Below are positions 1 through 8,574 of a DNA stretch of 29,795 nucleotides, piece by piece. Under the pieces are notes generated by a model, which did no database searches, was not told the DNA's origin, and was given only the letters and a program-made list of their open reading frames with translations. Every line of letters starts with the position of its first letter. Position 1 is the stretch's first letter. The position numbers and the translations under genes are program-made. Source of the DNA: Silene noctiflora (taxonomy: Eukaryota > Streptophyta > Magnoliopsida > Caryophyllales > Caryophyllaceae); NCBI GenBank assembly GCA_009801015.1, contig VHZZ01001862.1, forward strand, positions 65,139-94,933, written 5' to 3'.

Positions 1-1000
1 AGGTAATGGAGAGGAGAAGTAATGGGAGGATCCAAATTGGTGGATAGACACCCTCCAAGTAATATATACTCTATGTTTTTAGTACTCTTTATGTCCCGGT
101 AATTTGTTTACCTATTACATTTTGATATGTTTTAGTCAATTATTTACCTTTTTATTTGATAATATTTTTTTTTAAAAATAATTTGTATGTTAAAACTAGA
201 GGGTCAACAAATAACCCTAAGGAAGAGAGTGTAATTTTAATGGAGTTAAAGGAGGGGAGGAAACACTAAACAGAAACAGCAAATGACAAGGTGGTGCACG
301 AATGTAGGGGCAAACAAACTTGTGATCTGTATTCTGTAGTGACAAGTGATGGAAGAACACTACTCTACAGTCACTAGAATCTTTAATTCTCTCATTTTCT
401 TCATATAATATAATATAATATAATATAATATATGGCTAGCTGTGCGCTGCTGTAATCGATCTTTTCACAAAGGACACACTTTTTGTCACTTAGATCTAGC
501 TCCAATAAATTGGTTACTCCCATTCTTCACTTAGCTGCATGCGTGTCGCGTGTCTTACACATATCGTGTCCGACATGACACAACACTTTAATACTTCATT
601 TTAGACCAAAAACTTGAAAAATTCGGACAAAATATCATCTTGTCAAAGAGTCGGGGTAACACAGGTCTTAGTATTAAAACGGGTTAAATATCATCTTATA
701 TGGTCATATAGATATAATATCCGAAGAAAATTCATATTTGTATATAATTATCATGACTTGGCTACCCATCGGATTTAATTAACTCAGTTTGAGCTGGATG
801 CATCAATAATGAGCCCGAGCCGAACCTAACCAAACCCAAACCTGAGCTTGAACACAAAGGTTCAAGAGCTCATTCATGCTTGTTTATATAAACTAAAAGT
901 ACGGTAGTGTCGGTAGAACTGTGCACATGATCAATGGCTATTAAATTGCTTGACATGCTGTGATCTTGATTCTTATCTACTTTATTCTATTCTATGCTCA
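1..1000. other. AT-rich intergenic stretch, no gene seen
   Basis: No convincing coding region on either strand. The only clear structure is a pentanucleotide microsatellite near 403-432. Around 785-890 a stretch rich in GAGCC, CGAACC and GAGCTC words resembles the interior of decayed plant hAT-type MITEs, but I could not find matching ends, so it is not called as an element. Confidence 0.6.
403..432. repeat. (TATAA)n microsatellite
   Basis: About six tandem copies of the five-base unit TATAA, seen directly. It is a simple repeat likely to vary in length between individuals. No gene lies near enough to suggest a promoter role. Confidence 0.9.
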
Positions 1001-1094
1001 TACTCCCTCCGATCCACACAATGGTAACATGGACCCACTTTTCTCCTCACAAAAAGTGGACCCATGTTACCATTGGTGTGGATCGGAGGAAGTA
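1001..1094. mobile_element. Stowaway-like MITE (Tc1/mariner type), near-perfect hairpin
   Basis: The ends read TACTCCCTCCGATCCACAC and, on the other side, GTGTGGATCGGAGGAAGTA. They are inverted copies with one mismatch, flanked by TA as expected of Stowaway elements. Complementarity continues inward through ATGGTAACATGGACCCACTT and its partner AAGTGGACCCATGTTACCAT, so almost the whole 94 bp can fold into one hairpin with a loop of about ten bases. There is no coding capacity. The family assignment rests on the CTCCCTCCG end and the TA duplication. Confidence 0.8.
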
Positions 1095-1117
1095 TTTTGA
1101 TTTATGACCCTAATAAG

Positions 1118-1559
1118 TAGACCTGGCAAATCGGGTCAACGGGTCGGGCCAGTTCGGGTCGGATCAGTTCGGGTCTTTCATTGATTTCGGGTTAGTTCGG
1201 GTCGCCTCGGGTCATTTCGAGTTTCGGGTCTATTTCGGGTTTGTTCGTCGGGCCAGTTTCGTGTATTCGGGTCGGGTTATTTTGGGTCGGGTCATTTTCG
1301 GGTCAATGAATAAGAGAGAAAAAGCTATTTCAAATCTTTTCGGTTCAAGTAAAGTTATGTTTTGTCGGGTCATTTTTGGGTTGGGTGGTTTCAGAACCTG
1401 GTCATTTTCGGGTTGGGTCAGTTACGGGTCAAGAGCTCGGGTCATGTTCGGGTCGGGTCGGGTCTGTTTGGGTTTTCGGGTCACATTCGGGTAATGTAGT
1501 TCGGGTCATTTCGGGTCTCGGGTCAGCCTTTTCGGGTCGGGTTGCTTTTGCCAGGTCTA
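1118..1559. mobile_element. Non-autonomous hAT-like element, GGGTC-rich (copy A, 442 bp)
   Basis: Terminal inverted repeats TAGACCTGGCAAA (left) and TTTGCCAGGTCTA (right) are flanked by a perfect 8-bp direct repeat, CTAATAAG, at 1110-1117 and 1560-1567. An 8-bp duplication is typical of hAT transposons. Nearly the entire interior consists of degenerate GGGTC/TTCGGGT words. There is no transposase, so the element would need an enzyme supplied elsewhere. Short open frames inside (such as 1261-1494) are by-products of the repeat and are not called as genes. Perfect ends and an intact target duplication point to a recent insertion. Confidence 0.85.
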
Positions 1560-1624
1560 CTAATAAGTAACACAAATTATCGTTGAAGACGAGCACTATC
1601 CGTTACAAGCTGGAGACGGATAGT

Positions 1625-2992
1625 TAGACCTGGCAAAACGGGTCAACGGGTCGGGTTCGGGTCAGGTCAATTCGGGTCGGGTCGGTTCGGGTTTGTCACA
1701 TTATCGGGTTAGTTCGGGTCGGGTCGGGTCCTTTCGGGTTTCCGGGTTTCTTTCGGGTTGTTAGTCGGGTCATTTTCGGGTCAAGCGGGCCGGGTTGTTT
1801 CAGGCCGGGTCATTTTCGGGTCAAGCGGGCCGGGTTGTTTCAGGCCGGGTCATTTTCGGGTCAATGAAAAAGCGGGTCGGGTTATTTCAAATCAGGTCAT
1901 TTGCGGGTCGGGTTAGTTGGAGTTGGTACGTTTTGCATTTTCGCATTTTTTAAATAACTAGCCATTTTTTTTCTTCTGTTCCTTTACTTCTGTTAAATTA
2001 TTTACTAACCGAGTATATATTATTTTTAGGATATTTTGTTTATAGTTTTTATTTGAGTTCATTATCAAATGTTGAAATAGTTAATACGAGATGTTTGTAA
2101 ATTGTAATCATCTTCAAGTCAAACATATTATCAATTCTTGAGTGCTTTAATATTGTAATGAGTTAATGATGGTAAGATAATCTCAACCAATTCCTTTTAT
2201 TCTAGATGTAATGATGTATTACATTTAAGTATTTAACTTAACGTGGAAAGAAATACGTTTAATAGTTTATTAATTAATAACAATATTATAGACGGTTACN
2301 ATATTATTACTAATAATTCAAATTTAAATCTTGGTGGATATCATGTTAATAAAGTTTGTGTATTATTACTAATAGTTCACATTTATTTACAACCATCATT
2401 TAAATCTTAATTTTGAAACGTTCACACATTCTTATACAAGTGATCTAATGATAGGATTATTTGAGATTGAATTATAACGGGATTGATTCATAACATATTA
2501 CATTTTCTTTTTTACAGATTCACTTATCGACAAATTAGTAATAAGAGAGCTTGTCGCACGCGTGTGTCATATGCAAATAAAAAAAAAGGACAGCAAAAAA
2601 AGAAAAGAATGGATGAGTATAAATTTTGTGTAAACAAAGTTTATACAATTTCATGCTAATTATTTTGTATTGAATTAAGCATTTTCAACTCCTTAAATTA
2701 ATTTAGTACTAATATTGAATGCAATTTTAAATTAGCTATTTCGGGTCATTTAAATCGGGTCATTTACGGATCGGGTGATTTCGGGTCGGGTTGTTTCGGT
2801 CCGGGTGGTTTCGGGTCGGGTGACAACGGGTCGGGTCAGTGCGGGTCTAGCAAAACTCGGGTCAAGATCGGGTCGGGTCGGGTTAATTCGGGTTTTCGGG
2901 TCAAATTCGGGTCCCACAAGTCGGGTTAATTCGGGTCTCGGGTCAGCCTTTCGGGTCGGGTCATTCGGGTCGGGTTGATTTTGCCAGGTCTA
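1625..2992. mobile_element. Non-autonomous hAT-like element, GGGTC-rich (copy B, 1368 bp)
   Basis: Same family as the copy at 1118-1559. The terminal inverted repeats are TAGACCTGGCAAAA and TTTTGCCAGGTCTA, flanked by a perfect 8-bp target duplication CGGATAGT at 1617-1624 and 2993-3000. Both outer parts (about 1638-1920 and 2740-2990) are dense GGGTC repeat. The centre (about 1921-2740) is AT-rich, unique sequence with no recognisable transposase. The shorter copy A looks like a version lacking this centre. The two copies lie in the same orientation. One ambiguous base sits at 2300. Confidence 0.85.
1766..1864. repeat. 40-bp tandem duplication inside hAT-like copy B
   Basis: A 40-bp unit beginning CGGGTCATTTTCGGGTCAAG occurs at 1766-1805, again without change at 1806-1845, and a third partial copy runs 1846-1864. 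Perfect identity indicates a very recent slippage or unequal exchange within the GGGTC array. Confidence 0.9.
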
Positions 2993-3166
2993 CGGATAGT
3001 GCCCCTCTCACAATATGCAAGTGGCACTAACCATATGGTGCTCCATTTTCCCCCACTTGCCCTCCCACTTGCTTTGTTGTGAGAGGGACACTATCCGTCT
3101 TCAACTTGTGACGAATAATGTCCGTCACAAGCAAGACGCTTTGAATAAGTAATAATCCTCTAAGTT

Positions 3167-3421
3167 TGTGGGAATTATAGTATATGTCGAGATATCGACA
3201 TTAAGTAATTAGGGAATATGATATATTACAATATATCATATAAAATAAAGGAAGTTATTAGGGAATAATATAAGGTAGAATATTCAGGAATATTCTATAA
3301 TTAGGTTTAGATATGAGTCCTTATAAATACCGAGTATATTGTATTTGTAAGGATCATCAAATCATTCAATAATAAACTCTTTATGAAACTGTTCATTCTC
3401 TTATATTTTATCTTCCTTGCA
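3167..3421 (+). repeat. Possible solo LTR, Ty1/copia-like
   Basis: A 255-bp stretch begins TGTGGGAATTATAG and ends CCTTGCA. It has the usual order of a short plant copia LTR: a TATAAATA-like box near 3323, then an AATAATAAA poly(A)-signal-like run near 3368 and a T-rich tail. The flanking five bases do not match and no primer-binding site follows, so this may be a solo LTR with decayed flanks or a chance resemblance. If real it is an old fossil without coding parts. Confidence 0.35.
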
Positions 3422-3450
3422 TTCGCGGCCATGGATCACGTTGTTTTTAG

Positions 3451-3709
3451 TACTCCCTCTATTTCATTTTTATTGTTTTTTTTTCTTTAAAATATATTTA
3501 TCGTATTTTTACCGTCGTTTTTCTTAATTTAGTATGATAAATTGGTAAACTACCACTAATACGCCCAAGTTTTTAACTACCATTTACTCTATCAAAATTG
3601 TATTGTCCCTCTTGCTCTTAATTAAAGGGGTAGAGTAGTAATTTTATCCTATTTGTTAAATCCTTCACAAGAAGAAAAGAAAGACAATAAAAATGGAATG
3701 GAGGAAGTA
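3451..3709. mobile_element. Stowaway-like MITE, about 255 bp
   Basis: The ends TACTCCCTCTATTTCATTTT and, on the right, AAATGGAATGGAGGAAGTA are inverted copies with few mismatches and TA on both sides. The pairing extends inward through TTTTTATTG and CAATAAAAA. The interior is AT-rich and non-coding. A minus-strand open frame at 3618-3845 runs out across the end of the element and is not a gene. Confidence 0.7.
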
Positions 3710-3781
3710 TCTTCTTACCAGTTATGATCAAAATCGTATATTCATTGAATCGGCGTAACAATGTAACATGGTACGTATAAC

Positions 3782-4319
3782 TAGGGGTGTTCATTCGCGG
3801 TTCGGTTTTAATTCGGTTCGCACACAGTTCGGTTTCGCAAAACACCGAACCTAAACCGCACCGTTACTAATGGTTATAAGCGGTTCGGTTAATCACTTTA
3901 AGCGATTATTTGTGGTTTGGTTACCGGTTAACCTATAATCTGTCTACATATACTTTTTTTCAGTTTTCGTTAATTTTATCTAGTAGTTTAATTAAATTTT
4001 CATTATATATTATATTCAACAATAAAGTTAATTAGGTAAATTGCAATATTAATCCATTTAACAAATTTTGAAATTGGAAACACTAGAAAAATTAAACGAA
4101 AGAACAATTTTTTTATGTAATATTTAAATTTTTTGCTTACTTTTTTGTGAAAAGGTTCGGTTCGGTTAACCGGTTTTCTAAATTTGCGAACCTTAACCGA
4201 ACCGTTTCCATAATAAAGTTAACAGTTCGGTTCACCGAACCGCATTGTTGAAACGATTTGATTCACCGAATCTTAAAAATGCACGGTTATTGCGGTTCGG
4301 TTTATTATGAACACCCCAA
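3782..4319. mobile_element. Non-autonomous hAT-like element, CGGTTCGG-rich, 538 bp
   Basis: The left end TAGGGGTGTTCA and right end TGAACACCCCAA are inverted copies, differing in the outermost bases. The flanking 8-bp sequences CGTATAAC (3774-3781) and TGTATAAC (4320-4327) match at seven of eight positions. The first and last 150 bp are full of GGTTCGGTT and its complement AACCGAACC, so the ends can pair extensively; the centre is AT-rich. No transposase. Worn ends suggest it is older than the GGGTC copies. TAGGGGTGTTCA-type ends are common among plant hAT MITEs. Confidence 0.75.
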
Positions 4320-4776
4320 TGTATAACCATGAAGGCGCGTGAACCATGCGTAACGTAACACCAACATTATCAATTACTTCTTCTCTATTTCTTCTAATTT
4401 TTTTTTTAAATTCTGGATTATATTTTAGAATGATCTAATGTTGCAGATAATTGATGAGATAAATGAGCAATAATATTACAATACAAGAAATTATAATATA
4501 GGAATGTGAGAGAAAATGGACAGGAAACAGAGACAAAAAAATAGAGATAATCCTTAGATAAATTATGAATCATGCCGACAATAAGTTATGACTTTAGTAC
4601 ATTACCGAAGCAAGATACGGATTGTATTAAAACTAAAACTTCCTCACTGTTCAAGGAGTTAATAATCAATCCTATAAATTATCACAAAAAGGACCTCCAA
4701 ATGTTTTTGTACAATAGTATTATACTTGTACAACTAATTCAAATCTAACTGACCTTCTAAATTACATTATACTTCG

Positions 4777-5157
4777 TACTCCGTAATTCTTTAACCTTAA
4801 CACTCAAATTTAACCGAGTTTATAAGTATGGTTTTTGAGTTACATGATAATTTTTTTAAAATTAATGTTCAAGTGAAACAACCCCAAAACCTTTACATTA
4901 TAATTAAAAACATAACACAAAACTCGAAAACTTCACTATAAAACTTATAAATTATACTACAATTGGTTGTATAGTTTATGAAATATTCTTTTATTCCGTA
5001 TTTCTTTATGTACATGTAAGTCTTTTTAAATGTTTAATATCTCATATATTTTGATGCCTTTTTTCACCTAAATATATAGTTGCCACATACTTATTTAAAT
5101 GCATTTAATTAAATAAAAATAACACATAATTTTACAATTAATAACAATTACGGAGTA
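4777..5157. mobile_element. Candidate MITE bounded by a 12-bp inverted repeat
   Basis: TACTCCGTAATT at 4777-4788 and AATTACGGAGTA at 5146-5157 are perfect inverted copies starting and ending in TA, about 380 bp apart. The interior is AT-rich and non-coding. Beyond the terminal 12 bp I could not extend the pairing with confidence, so this could be chance or a decayed Stowaway/mariner-type element. Confidence 0.35.
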
Positions 5158-6777
5158 TCCGTAAAACCTTTAATTTTTACATGATAAGTTGTGCTTTAAT
5201 TAAATGACTTTGTTTATGAAAGTACTCAATGCACATTTAAATTGTAAATTGCTAAATCTTATACATGTTTTTACTAAATCCTATACATTTTTCTCCTTTT
5301 TTCACTCCTGCCCTCCTCATCAAAATAAGAAAAAAAAGTTCTCCCTTTATCTCTCATCTAAAACCCAATCAATTTGACAACAATTAGATCTTGAATTATG
5401 CATATCACAAGTGTAATTTTTTACGTTTAATCAACAATTTCGTTATTTCACTAATATTCGTCATTTAATTGATTGAATTAATTCATCTTTTTTTTTACAA
5501 AAAAGGGGTTTTTATACAATTAGGGTATGTTCGTGGGTGGTTGTGGTGGTTGTCGAAGTGGAAGGTGAGGGTAAGGAAAGCGTCGTCGACAGGGTTGTGG
5601 TGGCTGTACGGGCGGTGGTCGTAGGCTGGTGAGATGATGACTGGAGTGGCCGGCTGATTTAAAGGGACGATAGTGGTTGCGGAGGGGAGGTTTGGCCAGT
5701 CGTGAGGAAGGGGGATAAGAGACGGCGGTAGCTATGGACATGGTCGGCCTCCTTAAAATTCTTCAATTATAAACATTAAAAATCAAACTTAATTTTCACT
5801 ACCTTCTCTCTTATTAAACCTTAACCTTATCCTCCTTAAAATTCTTCAATTATAAACATTATAAACAATTATTCGAATGAAGATGAAGTATTTAATTCGT
5901 TAATCCCAAATTAATAATTAAATTGACTACTTATAACTTTATTCCTTTTTAATTAGGTTTTATGTCTAAATTAATTAAGGGCTAATAATTAGTGTGGTAT
6001 GGTGGATTATCGGTTGGTGGTGGTGTAGCATATGACGTCGCCGATGTGGTTCGACAGTGGTTCGCCGGTGACGTGAGAATCGCCGTTGTGACAGTGGTAC
6101 TGTGATGATGGTGTTTGTTATACATACGGTGGTAACGACAGTTCAACAAGTACTATGTGTACAACGTTGACTATTATTCATGTACTACATTTAAAAAAAA
6201 TAAAAAATAAATAAACCAACTAAGGAAACTGGATGTTTAGTACCATCCGCAAATCACCCGGGCGACCAACATACTAGGCCGGCGAAATTAAAGAACAATG
6301 GATGTGTAATATTGAAGGAAAATGGATGTCTGAAATTAGAGAGAAAAAATGGAGGGTAAAATATGAAGAGTATAATTGTCAATAGTGTATTAAGATGAGT
6401 AAAATGTGTACCGCGAAATTAAATATACAAATGTAGTCGGTATTATTTTGGAGGACAGACAAAATGTGAATGTACTTGCATGTGACCCAAAAGTCAGTCC
6501 GGATTCAATCATTAAGAGTTTGGTCCCACACACGACGTCGTACCATCCCAACAATAAACTCCCGTTCATGTGGGTTGGTGAGATCCCAGGGGTAATATTG
6601 TCATTTCAAATCAAACTTTATAAGTGGGTCGTATCAATGTCTCATTCTCTCACCAACTCCCCATCCAAGGTTCACATCACTCTTCTTCAACATGATTAAT
6701 GTGCCAAAATTAATTACATAAAAGTAATCATATTATGCTTAAAAAGTTACTCCGACTTTAATATAGTTTTGGTTCGA
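5158..6777. other. Intergenic stretch, no supported gene
   Basis: AT-rich DNA with two GC-richer patches (5520-5745 and 6000-6125) full of GGTGG/GTGGT words. An open frame read on the minus strand at 5520-5741 is proline-rich and low in complexity, and one on the plus strand at 6406-6699 begins at GTG and resembles nothing I know. Neither is called as a gene. The patches may be pieces of decayed transposons. Confidence 0.5.
5748..5861. repeat. 31-bp perfect direct repeat
   Basis: A 31-bp sequence starting CCTCCTTAAAATTCTTCAAT occurs at 5748-5778 and again without change at 5831-5861, with the two starts 83 bp apart. This is a local tandem duplication, or the footprint of something inserted between the copies. 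No coding role is visible. Confidence 0.85.
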
Positions 6778-7061
6778 ATTCTTTTCGAGTCAATGAATAA
6801 AAGAGAAAAATTTATTTTAAGTATTTTCGCTTTAATTAGACTTATATTTCGTCGGGTAATTTAGGGGTTGAGTGATTTCAGATCGGTTCATTTCGGGTCG
6901 GGTTATGTACGGGTCAAGAAAGCCCAAGTCATGTTCGTAACGAGTCGGGTCAATTCAGGTTTCATGTCACATTCGGGTGATGTAGTTGAGGTTAATTTCA
7001 GGTCTCGGGTAAGCCTTTTCAAATCAGATCAATCGGGTCGAGTTGCTTTTACCGAGTCTAG
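6778..7061. mobile_element. Decayed relic of the GGGTC-rich hAT-like family (copy D)
   Basis: The order of words matches the right half of the copy at 1118-1559: GTCAATGAATAA followed by AGAGAAAAA, then TCGTCGGGT, ACGGGTCAAGA, CACATTCGGGT, TCTCGGGT, and a worn right end GCTTTTACCGAGTCTA in place of GCTTTTGCCAGGTCTA. Many GGGTC words have become GAGTC, AGGTC or similar. The left end was not found. Divergence makes it clearly older than the two intact copies. Confidence 0.7.
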
Positions 7062-7725
7062 TCATCTAACCCTTTTAGTTTTTAAACAAAAATATTTGTG
7101 TACAAATTGAAACACAATAGATGACCTTAGTCATGCCGAGATGAGGCTTGACTCCCGCTGATTTTTCGTATAGTAATATAAATTTACTCTTCATATTTAA
7201 CACCCTTTTGGCTCAATAATTAAGTTTTAAATATCCATATACGAAGGCAATAGTTTCAGTAAGTGGATTATACATCCGATGTATTACTACCAATTTTATA
7301 GTTTCTGAACATTATAATAAGTTTTTGAGTTTTGTTGTAAAAATGATGAGTTTTACTATAAAGTTTTTAAGTTCATTCACTCAAACATTAAGATAAAAAA
7401 ATTACAATAAAACTTAAAAAACTATATACAAATTTAGTTAAATTTGAGTTTTGATGGAAAAAATTTAAATATAACCTATAAACTTTAATAAATCAGAAAA
7501 ATATACATATGCTCAAAAATAAATAAAGGTTGAAATAATAAGCTTAGAAAAAATACACATATACTCAAAAACAAGTAAAATCAGAGTTAATACATTCGAA
7601 TATTGGATATATCATTCAATGTATCATTCAATCCAAAATCCGCCACTAATAAAATAGGGGATAAAAACAAAAATAATTGAAAATCTAAAAAAAGAAAAGA
7701 AAAGAGTGGAGGGGATTAATTTTGT
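7062..7725. promoter_or_regulatory. Upstream region of the SAM synthetase gene
   Basis: AT-rich spacer leading to the TATA box of the SAM synthetase gene. It has poly-A/T runs and a repeated ATCATTCAAT word near 7611-7632. I recognise no specific regulatory box that I would defend from sequence alone. Confidence 0.4.
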
Positions 7726-7733
7726 TATAAATA
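7726..7733 (+). promoter_or_regulatory. TATA box of the SAM synthetase gene
   Basis: TATAAATA, a textbook plant TATA box. Transcription would be expected to start about 30 bp downstream, near 7757-7765. What follows is a C/T-rich leader containing CTTCCTTCTTCTTCTTTG, typical of highly expressed plant housekeeping genes. The placement relative to the leader intron and start codon supports the call. Confidence 0.75.
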
Positions 7734-7845
7734 GAGATCACAATTCATAACATAAACTCGCCTCACACCGGTCCAGTTTACATATTTACTCTCAACACTC
7801 GGACCATTTTCTCCCTCTTCCTTCTTCTTCTTTGTTGATTTTCAG

Positions 7846-8563
7846 GTAAAATCTTCCTGGAAATTCGCCTTCTTTCGTCGATTCTCAATTCTACATGCTA
7901 TAATTTTGTTGGGGTTCCTTCACCATGTTATGATCTATGTTTTATGGTATCAAATGTGATGATAAATTATCAAATTATAAAATTTCCTGAATCTTATGGT
8001 TGGATCTTGTTTATTTGCTGACAATTTAATTCATTTTGATGCGATCTAGTATTATGATGTTGGAAATTGAACTGGGTATGTTTCAAAATGTTGTTTTTGG
8101 TGACTTTAGTCCTATTTTTGGTATATGATGCAATGTTTTTCCCTCCGTTTCAGTTATTTGTTTAACTTTTTTTATACTACGGGTATTTTAATCTAGGATA
8201 AATAAATGATTGAGACAGAGTGAGTAATTGTTAATGGTAATTTCCATCATTTTCACATTGAATTAAAAGCAAGAATTGGTGGGAATCAAAATTTCATGTG
8301 ACTGGGATTTTTGTTCCTTAAAGTTGGTTGGATAATAAAGTTTCCTTTGGATTATTATTCGTCAAACATTTATACGATTATGATCCATGTTAGACTATAA
8401 TTGTGGTCTGAAGATTCGACAATAACTTATGTTTGATACCGAAATTGTGAATACAACAATTTGTTTGCTTAATGTTCTGGCTTATAGTTTCGATTCGAGA
8501 ATTGTTTTATTCATATTGTTGTGATTCCTGTGCTGATTTTGTTGAGTTTCTGCCTATTGATAG
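7846..8563 (+). other. Leader (5'UTR) intron of the SAM synthetase gene
   Basis: The donor is TTCAG/GTAAA at 7845/7846. The most likely acceptor is TATTGATAG at 8563, ten bases before the start codon, with a plausible branch sequence (TGCTGAT) about 30 bp upstream of it. The 718 bp between are T-rich and full of stops, as a plant intron should be. Plant SAM synthetase genes commonly carry one intron in the leader and none in the coding part, which fits. An AG at 8545-8546 lies too close to the branch to be preferred. Leader introns often raise expression, but that is inference here. Confidence 0.8.
8139..8226. mobile_element. Short Stowaway-like MITE inside the SAM synthetase leader intron
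   Basis: CCCTCCGTTTCAGTTATTTG near the left end and AAATGATTGAGACAGAGTGA near the right are imperfect inverted copies, ending GAGTA with TA on the right side. The element is only about 88 bp and non-coding. The left TA is not preserved, which points to some age. It lies wholly within the intron. Confidence 0.6.
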
Positions 8564-8574
8564 ATTAAGAGAAA

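Larger units (their letters stand above)
1583..3135. mobile_element. Foldback MITE split by an inserted hAT-like element
   Basis: The left arm (about 1583-1624 plus the duplicated target and 3001-3015) and the right arm (about 3077-3135) are inverted copies. GGATAGTGCCCCTCTCACAA on the left faces TTGTGAGAGGGACACTATCC on the right with one mismatch. The pairing continues outward through imperfect GAAGACGG / CCGTCTTC and CGTTACAAG / CTTGTGACG words. The left arm is cut by the hAT-like copy B at 1625-2992, so the original MITE was only about 190 bp. No coding capacity. The superfamily is uncertain; I saw no clear target duplication, and the outer limits are approximate. Confidence 0.6.

Noticed and set aside
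1261-1570. Open frames rich in RVGSG-like residues
   Set aside because: They are direct translations of the GGGTC repeat inside a transposon. The same applies to 2775-2978 and 6868-7110.
1766-1864. Repeated 40-bp units considered as a CRISPR-like array
   Set aside because: The units are contiguous with no spacers and sit inside a plant transposon.
3421-3450. Primer-binding site after the possible copia-like LTR
   Set aside because: The sequence after 3421 (TTCGCGGCCATGGATCACG) does not match a usual tRNA end, so only a solo LTR is suggested, with low confidence.
5520-5741. Proline-rich 73-codon minus-strand frame
   Set aside because: Low-complexity GGTGG repeat with no conserved domain and no promoter or splice context.
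6406-6699. 97-codon frame starting at GTG
   Set aside because: No similarity I recognise, AT-rich spacer context, non-ATG start; chance is the simplest explanation.
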